This document shows, in pieces, positions 32,932 to 40,275 of a stretch of DNA of 64,000 nt (position 1 is its first letter; each line of letters opens with the position of its first letter). The notes beneath the pieces are model-generated. The model did no database searches. It was given only the letters and a program-made list of their open reading frames with translations, and had not been told where the DNA came from. The position numbers were made by a program, and so were the translations under genes. Source of the DNA: Actinomycetota bacterium (GTDB taxonomy: Bacteria; Actinomycetota; UBA4738; HRBIN12); NCBI GenBank assembly GCA_035697485.1, contig DASSCU010000029.1, positions 62,001 through 126,000 on the forward strand. Direction: 5' to 3'.

Positions 32932-34002
32932 ATGAAATCGTTAGGAAACTTTCCTGACCCATTCATCGCCGAGATCGCCAGCCAACCGGACGCCGTGCGG
33001 CGAGCGGCGGCCGGCCTCGACGACCAGCGCGCCGTCCTCGACGATATCGCCCATGCATCCGCCGGGCGGACCCTCGTCTTCACCGGGATGGGGAGCTCCT
33101 ACGACGCGTGCTACCCGGCCGTGGCCGAGCTTGCCCGCGCGGGCATCGCGGCGGTCATGCTCGACGCCGCGGAGCTCCTGCACTTTCGGACGGGGATGCT
33201 CCGCCCATCGACGATGCTCGTCGCGGTAAGCCAGTCGGGCGAAAGCATCGAAGTGGTGCGGGTGGCCGCCGGTCTCGCCGGACAGGCCGAGCACCCGGTG
33301 GTGGTCGCGATCACGAACGGCACCGCGAACACCCTCACCTCGCTGGCCGATCTCTCGGTCGACACCGGAGCTGGTGAGGAGACAGGCCCCTCGACGATGA
33401 CCTTCGCAGGCTCCCTCGTCGTCCTCGGCGCGCTCGCCCGGATGCTCGGGGGAACCCCGCCCGGCGAGGCGCTCGAGCGCCTCGCGACCGACGCCGAGCT
33501 GGCCGCCGTGGCGATCGAATGCCTGCTGGGCGACGCCGATCTGCCGGAGCGGCTGGTGTCCTGGCTGGGCGAGCGCGAGACGATGGTGATCCTCGGCCGA
33601 GGACCGGGCCGGGCCGCAGCGGAGATGGGCGCACTCACGATCAAGGAAGCCGTGGGCATGCCGGTGGAGTCCCTCCAGACCGGCCAGTTCCGTCACGGAC
33701 CACTGGAGCTCGCGGGACCGGGCCTGGCCGCCGTGGTGATCGCGACCGAGCCGGAGACCCTCGAGCTCGACCTGACCCTGGCCGAAGAACTCCTCGCGAC
33801 AGGGGCGGGTGTCCTGCTGGTCACGGCCGACGATCAGCCCGGATCGGGAGCGATGCGAGTCGCGACGGGCCCGCTCGAGCGCGCCCTCGCTCCCGCGGTG
33901 TCGATCCTCCCCTGCCAGCTGCTCGCCTGGCGGCTCGCCGGACTCCGCGGCCGTGACCCCGGGGCCTACTACCGCGCGGCCAAGGTGACCACCCATGAAT
34001 GA
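32932..34002 (+). CDS. SIS-domain aminosugar-phosphate enzyme (GlmS/AgaS isomerase-deaminase type)
   Basis: A 356-aa protein with two SIS domains: first TLVFTGMGSSYDACYPAVAE and LVAVSQSGESIEVVRVA, second VILGRGPGRAAAEMGALTIK with EAVGMPVESLQTGQFRHGPL. The layout matches the isomerase half of glucosamine-6-phosphate synthase and AgaS-type deaminase/isomerases, without the glutaminase domain. It would isomerise or deaminate an aminosugar phosphate. The ATG lies 7 nt from a TACACT -10 box and has no Shine-Dalgarno, so translation is probably leaderless; codons 4-8 are the ROK operator itself. First gene of an overlapping four-gene operon. Confidence 0.82.
   Translation: MKSLGNFPDPFIAEIASQPDAVRRAAAGLDDQRAVLDDIAHASAGRTLVFTGMGSSYDACYPAVAELARAGIAAVMLDAAELLHFRTGMLRPSTMLVAVSQSGESIEVVRVAAGLAGQAEHPVVVAITNGTANTLTSLADLSVDTGAGEETGPSTMTFAGSLVVLGALARMLGGTPPGEALERLATDAELAAVAIECLLGDADLPERLVSWLGERETMVILGRGPGRAAAEMGALTIKEAVGMPVESLQTGQFRHGPLELAGPGLAAVVIATEPETLELDLTLAEELLATGAGVLLVTADDQPGSGAMRVATGPLERALAPAVSILPCQLLAWRLAGLRGRDPGAYYRAAKVTTHE
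32943..32955. promoter_or_regulatory. ROK operator, 13-bp palindrome, copy 2, inside the SIS coding start
   Basis: AGGAAACTTTCCT, identical to 27274-27286. It begins 11 nt into the SIS gene and lies about 12-24 nt downstream of its predicted transcription start, and over the -35 position of the divergent GH4 promoter. Confidence 0.75.
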
Positions 34003-34645
34003 GCGCCGGGGGGGTGTCGTCGGCTCGACAGAGGGCTCCGACTTCCGGGTCGCGCTGACCTTCGACGCGGAGCATCCCGATCGGCAGTGGTGTCCTCCCG
34101 ACGCCGCCGAACGCATCTTCGACACCCTGCGTGACCTGGAGGTCCGCGCAACCGTGTTCGTGCAGGGGCGGTGGGCGCAAGCGCACCCCTCGATCGCCGC
34201 ACGCATCGCCCACGAGGGGCACCTCGTCGGGCACCACTCGCACTACCACGCGCGGATGCCCTTGCTGACCGACCCGGGCCTCGCAGCCGACATGGCCGAT
34301 GCGGCCGAGGCGATCGTCGCCGCGACGGGCACCGACCCGCGGCCATGGTTCCGGTGTCCATTCGGTGCGGGGCACGACGACCCCCGCGTGCTGGCGATGC
34401 TGGCTTCCCTCGGCTACCGCAACGTGCACTGGCACGTCGAGCTCGAAGACTGGGAACCGTGGCGCACCGGTACCGCGATCGCCGACGACACGCTCGAGCG
34501 GGTGACACGACACGGCGACGGGGCCGTCGTGCTTCTGCACAGCTGGCCGGGCGGCACGGCTGACGCATTGCGACCGATCGTCGACGGGCTCCGCGACGCC
34601 GGCGCTTCGTTCGTGACGGTCGACGAGCTCGAGGAGCTCCCGTGA
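33995..34645 (+). CDS. NodB-domain polysaccharide deacetylase, altered metal motif
   Basis: A 216-aa NodB-homology protein. Motif 1 is ALTFDAEHPDR rather than TFDDG, so one of the two usual aspartates is missing while the first remains. Motif 2 is GHHSHYHARM (H-x3-H type), motif 3 FRCPFGAGHDD and motif 5 AVVLLHSWPGG. The family removes N-acetyl or related acyl groups from sugars in a metal-dependent way. There is no signal peptide, so it would act on imported mono- or oligosaccharides. The ATG overlaps the SIS stop by 8 bp; its stop overlaps the kinase start (GTGA). Confidence 0.8.
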   Translation: MNERRGGVVGSTEGSDFRVALTFDAEHPDRQWCPPDAAERIFDTLRDLEVRATVFVQGRWAQAHPSIAARIAHEGHLVGHHSHYHARMPLLTDPGLAADMADAAEAIVAATGTDPRPWFRCPFGAGHDDPRVLAMLASLGYRNVHWHVELEDWEPWRTGTAIADDTLERVTRHGDGAVVLLHSWPGGTADALRPIVDGLRDAGASFVTVDELEELP

Positions 34646-35670
34646 GCCGCCACCCGGCACTCCTCGCGGTCGACGGAGGCGGATCGAAGATCGACGCCGC
34701 GCTGTTGCAGCGGGACGGGACCGTGCTGGGAGCCTTCAGGATCCGTACCCAGGAGTTCGAGGAGAACGGTGGCCCGCAGCACATGGGCCAGGTGCTCGAT
34801 GCCGTGCATGGCGCGTGCAGAGACGCGCAGATCGATCTCGCCCTCCCCGTCGCCGATCTCGGCGTGTACTGCCTCGCCGGCGCCGACCTTCCGGCAGACG
34901 ACCGGAAGATCCTGCGGTGGCTGCGGGCGCAGCGCCTCACCCAGGAGAGCGTCTTACGCAACGACACGTTCGCCGTCTTGCGGGCCGGCACCGAGCGGCA
35001 CTGGGGTGTCGGCGTGGTGTGCGGCTTCGGCACGAACTGCTCCGCCGTGGCCCCCGACGGCAGGATCACCCGGTTCCCCGCGGTCGGTCCGATCTCGGGT
35101 GACTGGGGAGGTGGTTCCGACGTGGGCGAGGCGGCACTCTGGTACGCGATCCGGTCCGAGGACGGTCGTGGTGCGAAGACCGCCCTCGCCGAACTCGTAC
35201 CGGCGCACTTCGGGCTCCGACGACCTCGTCAGGTGCTCGAGGCCGTGTATTACGGACGCGTGGAGGAGGACCGCCTCGTCGAGCTCGCGCCGCTCGTGTT
35301 CAGCGCCGCATCGGCGGGTGACCCCGTGGCCCGGAGCGTCGTGGATCGGCAGGCCGATGAGATCGTCGCGATGGTCACCACCGCGATCAAACGACTGCGC
35401 ATGCAGAAGCTGGATGTCGACGTCGTGCTCGGCGGGGGCATCTTCCGCACCGACGACGACGCCTTCTTCCGTCGCATCCGCGACGGCGTGCACGAGGTCG
35501 CGCCGGCCGCGAGTTTCACCGTCTTGACCGACCCCCCCGTGATCGGGGCCGCGTGGCTGGGTCTCGACAGGCTCGGCGCGCCGGCGGCCGCCTACGTCCG
35601 CGCGCGCCGTGCCTTGACCCATGCTCGGCTGGCCGCACACACTCATGCCCGACGGAAGGAGCACCGCTGA
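34642..35670 (+). CDS. BadF/BadG-type ATPase, probably N-acetylglucosamine-like sugar kinase
   Basis: A 342-aa actin-like ATPase. Phosphate 1 motif LLAVDGGGSKIDAALL, the domain-linking LRNDTFAVLRAGT, the phosphate 2 loop GVVCGFGTNCSAV, SGDWGGGSDVGEAAL and adenosine motif DVVLGGGIFR match the BadF/BadG/BcrA family, whose sugar branch is N-acetylglucosamine kinase (NAGK). It would phosphorylate the imported aminosugar before the SIS enzyme and GH4 enzymes act. It starts at GTG overlapping the deacetylase stop and ends in TGATG with the ABC ATPase gene. Confidence 0.8.
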   Translation: MSRHPALLAVDGGGSKIDAALLQRDGTVLGAFRIRTQEFEENGGPQHMGQVLDAVHGACRDAQIDLALPVADLGVYCLAGADLPADDRKILRWLRAQRLTQESVLRNDTFAVLRAGTERHWGVGVVCGFGTNCSAVAPDGRITRFPAVGPISGDWGGGSDVGEAALWYAIRSEDGRGAKTALAELVPAHFGLRRPRQVLEAVYYGRVEEDRLVELAPLVFSAASAGDPVARSVVDRQADEIVAMVTTAIKRLRMQKLDVDVVLGGGIFRTDDDAFFRRIRDGVHEVAPAASFTVLTDPPVIGAAWLGLDRLGAPAAAYVRARRALTHARLAAHTHARRKEHR

Positions 35671-36869
35671 TGGCCGACATCGTGCTGGACCGCGTCTCGA
35701 AGGTCTTCGGCACCGACGTCGTCGCCGTGAATGACGTATCACTCGAGATCGGTGACGGGGAGTTCATGGTCCTCGTCGGACCGTCGGGGTGCGGCAAGTC
35801 CACGATCCTGCGCATCCTCGCCGGACTCGAGGAGGTCACAGCCGGCGAGATCTCCATCGGGGGAACGCAGGTGACCGACCTGCCGCCGAAGGACCGCGAC
35901 ATCGCGATGGTGTTCCAGAACTACGCGCTCTACCCGCACATGACGGTCGAGCAGAACCTCGGCTTCGGCCTGCGGCTGCGAAAGACCCCGAAGGGTGAAC
36001 AACGCACGCGGGTCGCCGACGCCGCGAGGATCCTGGGCCTGGTCCCGCTCATGGGCCGTAAGCCCGCGGAACTCTCGGGCGGCCAGCGGCAGCGCGTCGC
36101 GATGGGTCGGGCGATGGTCCGAGAGCCTCGTGCCTTCCTCATGGACGAGCCGTTGTCCAACCTCGACGCGAAGCTGCGCGTCCAGATGCGAGCGGAGCTC
36201 TCCCGCCTGCACGAGCGTCTCGGCACGACCACGGTGTATGTGACCCATGATCAGGTCGAGGCGATGACGCTTGGCCAGCGGGTCTCGGTGCTGAAGGACG
36301 GTGTCCTCCAGCAGGTCGACACGCCGCAGAACCTCTACAACCACCCGGCGAACCTCTTCGTCGCCGCCTTCATCGGCTCACCGCCCATGAACCTGGTCGA
36401 AGCTGACGTGAGCGAGAAGACGATCTCCTTCGGCGGCTTTTCGCTGCCGCGCCAGGACTCCGACGGGCTCCAGGACCGCGTTGGAGGCCGGGTGATCCTG
36501 GGCATCCGTCCCTCGGACCTCGAGGACTGCGACGTCTGGCACACCGAGGACCTCCCGACCCTCGAGGTGCGCGCCGAGGTGACGGAGGAACTGGGCTCGG
36601 AGGTGAACATCATCTTCCCCGTCGAGGCCCCGCCCGTGCTGACCGAAGACGTGATCGCCGCGGCCAGTGACGAGTCGGACCACGACAACATCCCGCTGAT
36701 CGCCGACGAGCAGCAGGTGTGCCGGTTCTGCGCGCGCGTGGACGCCCGCACGCACTGCAGGCCGGGCGACACCGTGCGTCTGTCAGTTGACCCGGCTCGG
36801 TTCCACTTCTTCGACCGGGAGAGCGGTCTCGCGGTCGGCGCGCGGAGCTCGGCGCCCGTCGGGGCGTGA
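35670..36869 (+). CDS. Sugar ABC transporter ATPase, MsmK/UgpC-like, with cysteine-rich C-terminus
   Basis: A 399-aa ATPase: Walker A GPSGCGKSTILR, Q-loop VFQNYALYPHMTV, signature LSGGQRQRVAMGRAM, Walker B AFLMDEPLSNLDAKLR and switch His VTHDQ. The C-terminal TOBE region is longer than usual and holds the cluster CRFCARVDARTHC plus an acidic insert (ASDESDHDN), which I have not seen in MsmK/UgpC. It probably drives the permeases at 22712-24597, in a different operon but under the same ROK palindrome. The start ATG overlaps the kinase TGA (TGATG). Confidence 0.87.
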   Translation: MADIVLDRVSKVFGTDVVAVNDVSLEIGDGEFMVLVGPSGCGKSTILRILAGLEEVTAGEISIGGTQVTDLPPKDRDIAMVFQNYALYPHMTVEQNLGFGLRLRKTPKGEQRTRVADAARILGLVPLMGRKPAELSGGQRQRVAMGRAMVREPRAFLMDEPLSNLDAKLRVQMRAELSRLHERLGTTTVYVTHDQVEAMTLGQRVSVLKDGVLQQVDTPQNLYNHPANLFVAAFIGSPPMNLVEADVSEKTISFGGFSLPRQDSDGLQDRVGGRVILGIRPSDLEDCDVWHTEDLPTLEVRAEVTEELGSEVNIIFPVEAPPVLTEDVIAAASDESDHDNIPLIADEQQVCRFCARVDARTHCRPGDTVRLSVDPARFHFFDRESGLAVGARSSAPVGA

Positions 36870-36901
36870 GCCGCGACGGCAAGCCGACCGAGGCACAGTG
36901 G

Positions 36902-37474
36902 CTACCAGGAGTCGCTGCTTGCCGCGAGCGCGGCGTCTCCGGTGCACGGCTCACCGGTCCCGTAGCTCGGACCCTCGCCGGGCGAGAAGCGGAGCCAGTA
37001 GCACGTGCCCGACGGCCCCATGACGGCCGCCGCCCATGCCCCCTGGGTCGACGCGACGCTCACCACGCCGGTCACCGGGGACGGACCATCGACGAAGATC
37101 AACGCCCGGGCCATCGAGCTGAGCTGCCCCGGCCCCGCGTCGAGGAACGATGCTCGCCCCGCTGCGGCCCGGCGCGCGGCGTCGAGAGCCTCGAGAGTGT
37201 CCGAACGAGCAGGAGCGTCGATCGTCTGCGCTCCCGAGACGGAACTCGATTCCGCCGCGTCGTCGCCGCCGGAGATCGTGCCGATGATGGAGGTCACGGC
37301 GCCCGCCCGCTCGGCGCGTTCGATGCTGCGGCGCTCGCTGTCGATCACCCAGCGCGAGCATGAGGCGATGCCGGACAGCGTGACCAACGCCGCCACCGCG
37401 AGCGCGAGCGCCCGCGGGTTCAGACGGCGCCTCAGCGGCACTGGAGCCGCGCGGAAGTTGAAGGTCTGATCCAT
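36902..37474 (-). CDS. Membrane-anchored secreted protein, paralogue of the 11843-12355 gene
   Basis: A 190-aa protein with a short basic N-terminus, one hydrophobic helix (LALAVAALVTLSGIASC), a helical stalk (ERRSIERAERAG; LEALDAARRAAAGRA) and a C-terminal domain holding WAAAVMGPSGTCYWLRF and YGTGEPCTGDAAL, ending in SDSW. The C-terminal pattern repeats that of the 170-aa protein at 12355-11843, including the two cysteines 18-19 residues apart and the terminal Trp. The N-terminal region differs. A Cys in the helix (IASC) could be a lipobox. Convergent with the ABC ATPase gene and divergent from xdhC. Confidence 0.65.
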   Translation of the reverse strand: MDQTFNFRAAPVPLRRRLNPRALALAVAALVTLSGIASCSRWVIDSERRSIERAERAGAVTSIIGTISGGDDAAESSSVSGAQTIDAPARSDTLEALDAARRAAAGRASFLDAGPGQLSSMARALIFVDGPSPVTGVVSVASTQGAWAAAVMGPSGTCYWLRFSPGEGPSYGTGEPCTGDAALAASSDSW

Positions 37475-37576
37475 CCCCCGCGCTTCTATCGGCGCCCAGA
37501 ACGCGAAGGTGAAGACCCTGCGTCTCAGGGCCGTTCCACGGTCGCCGGTTGACGCCGGCTGTGCGACCATCGAGCC

Positions 37577-38710
37577 GTGAGCGAGATCACCGACGTCCTG
37601 GAGGCGATCGAGTCCCTGTCGGCCAAGGGAGAGCGGATGGCACTGGCCACGATCGTGGCTGTGCGCGGCTCGACCTACCGCCGCCCCGGCGCGCGCCTGC
37701 TCGTGCCCGAGGATGGCGCGCCGATCGGCAACATCAGCGGCGGGTGCCTCGAGGGAGACGTGGCCGACATGGCCCGCATCGTGATGGACGAGGGCACCGC
37801 CCGGCTCGCCGGCTGGGACCTCACGGCGGACGACGACGCGGTCTGGGGTCTCGGGCTGGGCTGCAACGGTGCGATCGAGGTGTTCATCGAGCCGGCCGAG
37901 CAGGCCGGTGAGGTCGCGCACGCGTTGCGCGCCGCGCTCGAGGAGGAACACCCGATCAGCGTCGTGACCGTGCTGGAGAGCGAGGACGAGGCGGTCGCGC
38001 CGGGCGCCCGCATCGTGGTGCGGCCACACGGTGAGCCCGAGGGCACGCTCGGACTCCCGGTCGTCGACGCCGAGGCGATCGTGGCGGCCCGTGAGCTGCT
38101 CGACGCCGAGCGCTCGGAGATCCGCACGTTCGAGCACGGTGTGCGGGCCTTCGTCGAAGTGCTCGAGCCGCCGCTCCGACTGCTCGTCTGCGGCGCCGGT
38201 CACGACGCGATCCCGCTCGTGCGAGCGGCGCGCGGCATCGGCTGGAGCCCGATCGTCGTCGACGACCGGCCCGGGTTCCTCAACGAGGAGCGGTTCCCCG
38301 AGGCGGCTGGGTTCGTGCGCGTCGAGGCGCCCGAGCACGTCGGCAAGACGGCCACGATCGACCGCCGCACCCACGTCGTCGTGATGACGCACAACTTCCT
38401 GCGTGACAAGGAGTACCTGCGGTCGTTGCTCGACTCCGAAGCCGGTTACATCGGCATGCTCGGGCCGTCGGCGCGCACCAACCGGCTGCTCATGGAGCTG
38501 GCCGACGAGGGAGTCGAGATCAGCGACGCAGATCGCGAGCGCATCCACGGCCCCGCCGGGCTCGACCTCGGCGCGGAGGGTCCCGAGGAGATCGCGCAGG
38601 CGATCGTCGCCGAGATCGTCGCGGCGAGGCACGCACGCAAGGGCGGCCTCCTGAGGGAACGCCCGGGCCCGATCCACGACCGTCCGGCGCCCGGCACCGA
38701 GGCTCGCTGA
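37577..38710 (+). CDS. XdhC/CoxI-family molybdoenzyme maturation protein
   Basis: A 377-aa two-domain protein. The XdhC/CoxI domain has the canonical RGSTYRRPGARLLV, GNISGGCLEGDV and GLGLGCNGAIEVFIE motifs; the C-terminal Rossmann domain has LLVCGAGHDAIPLVRAARG and MTHNFLRDKEYLRSLL followed by YIGMLGPSARTNRL. XdhC binds Mo cofactor and protects or sulfurates it before insertion into xanthine-oxidase-family enzymes. It starts at GTG 37577 and lies 148 bp upstream of coxM on the same strand, so it probably serves the form I CO dehydrogenase. A nAnnnT box (GACCAT) lies 6 nt upstream of the start, a weak leaderless signal. Confidence 0.87.
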   Translation: MSEITDVLEAIESLSAKGERMALATIVAVRGSTYRRPGARLLVPEDGAPIGNISGGCLEGDVADMARIVMDEGTARLAGWDLTADDDAVWGLGLGCNGAIEVFIEPAEQAGEVAHALRAALEEEHPISVVTVLESEDEAVAPGARIVVRPHGEPEGTLGLPVVDAEAIVAARELLDAERSEIRTFEHGVRAFVEVLEPPLRLLVCGAGHDAIPLVRAARGIGWSPIVVDDRPGFLNEERFPEAAGFVRVEAPEHVGKTATIDRRTHVVVMTHNFLRDKEYLRSLLDSEAGYIGMLGPSARTNRLLMELADEGVEISDADRERIHGPAGLDLGAEGPEEIAQAIVAEIVAARHARKGGLLRERPGPIHDRPAPGTEAR

Positions 38711-38773
38711 CGATCCCCTCGAACGCTCGCCCCGGCCGGACCGATGCGTGTCCGGAACGCCGGCAGAAACGAT

Positions 38774-38802
38774 TTGCCTGATCTCGCGACGCGTGCGATA
38801 AG
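38774..38802 (+). promoter_or_regulatory. Candidate coxMSL promoter
   Basis: TTGCCT (38774-38779), 17-nt spacer, GATAAG (38797-38802), in the AT-richest part of the 148-bp xdhC-coxM gap. The leader to the coxM ATG would be about 50 nt and contains AAGGGGGAG as Shine-Dalgarno. Confidence 0.4.
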
Positions 38803-38858
38803 GAAGCGCTGCCGTCGGTTGGCGACGACAACGGCCACGCAAGGGGGAGCAGTCGACG

Positions 38859-39728
38859 ATGTTGCCTTCCAGCTTCGAGTACCACCGGCCGACCACGATC
38901 GACGAGGCGCTCGACCTGCTCGCGTCGCTCGGTGACGACGCGAAGGTGCTGGCCGGCGGCCAGAGCCTGATCCCGATGATGAAGTTACGGTTCGCGGCGC
39001 CCGCCCACCTCGTCGACATCAACCGCATCGAGGGCCTCGACGCGATCGAGGAGACGGGCGAGGAGCTGCATATCGGTGCGCTCGTCCGCCACAACCAGCT
39101 CGCCGGTTCCGATCTGATCCGCTCGAAGTACCCGATGATCGCGGCCGCCGCGCCGCAGATCGCGGACCCCCTCGTGCGCAACCTGGGCACGATCGGCGGT
39201 TCGCTCACCCACTGCGACCCGAGCGGCGACCTCGGCGCCGTGACGCTCGCGGCGAACGCGCGCGTGGTGCTGAAGAGCAAGGACGGCGAGCGCGAGGTGC
39301 CGGTCACCGAGTTCCTCGCCGACACGTTCCAGTCGTCGATCGCACCGAACGAGCTGCTCACGAAGATCCGCATCACGTCGCCGACCGGTGCCTACGGCGG
39401 CACGTACCTGAAGCTCGAGCGGAAGATCGGTGACTACGCGACGGTGGCGGTCGCGACCAGGCTGATGATGTCGAACGGCTCGATCGGCACCGCCGGCATC
39501 GGCCTCACGAGCGTCGGGCTCACGAACATCAAGGCGACCGCCGCCGAGGACGCGCTCGTCGGCCAGGCTCCGAGCCAGGAGCTGTTCGCCGAGGCCGGCC
39601 GGCTCGCCGCCGCGGCCTCCAGCCCGGTGAGCGACGTGCGCGGCAGCGAGCAGTACAAACGGCACATGGTCGAGGTCTACGTACGGCGCGGGCTCACACG
39701 CTCCGCCGAGATGGCCGGCGCGGCCTGA
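38859..39728 (+). CDS. coxM: Form I CO dehydrogenase FAD-binding medium subunit CoxM
   Basis: A 289-aa CoxM subunit with the FAD motifs AGGQSLIPMMKLRF and TIGGSLTHCDPSGDLG and the C-terminal CODH domain (GSEQYKRHMVEVYVRRGL). It receives electrons from CoxS and passes them to the quinone side. First gene of the coxM-coxS-coxL operon, the order found in the best-studied form I clusters. AAGGGGGAG lies 9 nt before the ATG. It is related to, but clearly distinct from, the FAD subunit at 17966-18787. Confidence 0.9.
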   Translation: MLPSSFEYHRPTTIDEALDLLASLGDDAKVLAGGQSLIPMMKLRFAAPAHLVDINRIEGLDAIEETGEELHIGALVRHNQLAGSDLIRSKYPMIAAAAPQIADPLVRNLGTIGGSLTHCDPSGDLGAVTLAANARVVLKSKDGEREVPVTEFLADTFQSSIAPNELLTKIRITSPTGAYGGTYLKLERKIGDYATVAVATRLMMSNGSIGTAGIGLTSVGLTNIKATAAEDALVGQAPSQELFAEAGRLAAAASSPVSDVRGSEQYKRHMVEVYVRRGLTRSAEMAGAA

Positions 39729-39748
39729 GCGCGAGGGGGACCCGAGCG

Positions 39749-40243
39749 ATGGAAGTCACGATCACCGTCAACGGCACCGCCCACACCCTCGACATCGAGC
39801 CACGTGAGCTGCTCGTGCACGTGTTGCGCGAGGATCTCCGCCTCACCGGCACGCACATCGGGTGCGACTCCACGAGCTGCGGCGCGTGCACCGTGCTCTA
39901 CGACGGCGTGCCGGTGAAGTCGTGCACCTTGTTCGGCGTGCAGGCCGAGGGCGTCGAGATCACGACCGTCGAGGGCCTGCTGACCGCGGCGGGACTCGAT
40001 CCGATGCAGGCCGCGTTCAAGGAGCACCACGGCCTGCAATGCGGCTACTGCACGCCGGGCATGATGCTCGTCGGCAAGGCCCTGATCGAGCAGAACCCGG
40101 CGCCGAGCGACGACGACGTTCGCGACGCGATCGGCGGCAACATCTGCCGGTGCACGGGCTACATGAACATCGTGAAGGCGATCCAGGCGGCAGCCGCGGC
40201 CCAACAGCAGTCTGCGCCGACTCCGGCGCCCGCGAACGCCTGA
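39749..40243 (+). CDS. coxS: Form I CO dehydrogenase iron-sulfur small subunit CoxS
   Basis: A 164-aa subunit with two 2Fe-2S clusters: GCDSTSCGACTVLYDG plus VKSC at the N-terminal plant-type cluster, and QCGYCTPGM with ICRCTGYMN at the C-terminal cluster. It relays electrons from the Mo-Cu centre of CoxL to FAD in CoxM. GAGGGGGACC precedes the ATG, and it starts 20 bases after coxM. A proline/alanine tail (about 15 residues) extends past the usual end. Confidence 0.9.
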   Translation: MEVTITVNGTAHTLDIEPRELLVHVLREDLRLTGTHIGCDSTSCGACTVLYDGVPVKSCTLFGVQAEGVEITTVEGLLTAAGLDPMQAAFKEHHGLQCGYCTPGMMLVGKALIEQNPAPSDDDVRDAIGGNICRCTGYMNIVKAIQAAAAAQQQSAPTPAPANA

Positions 40244-40275
40244 CCACGAGCCACGAGATCGAAGGAGCCCGACAC

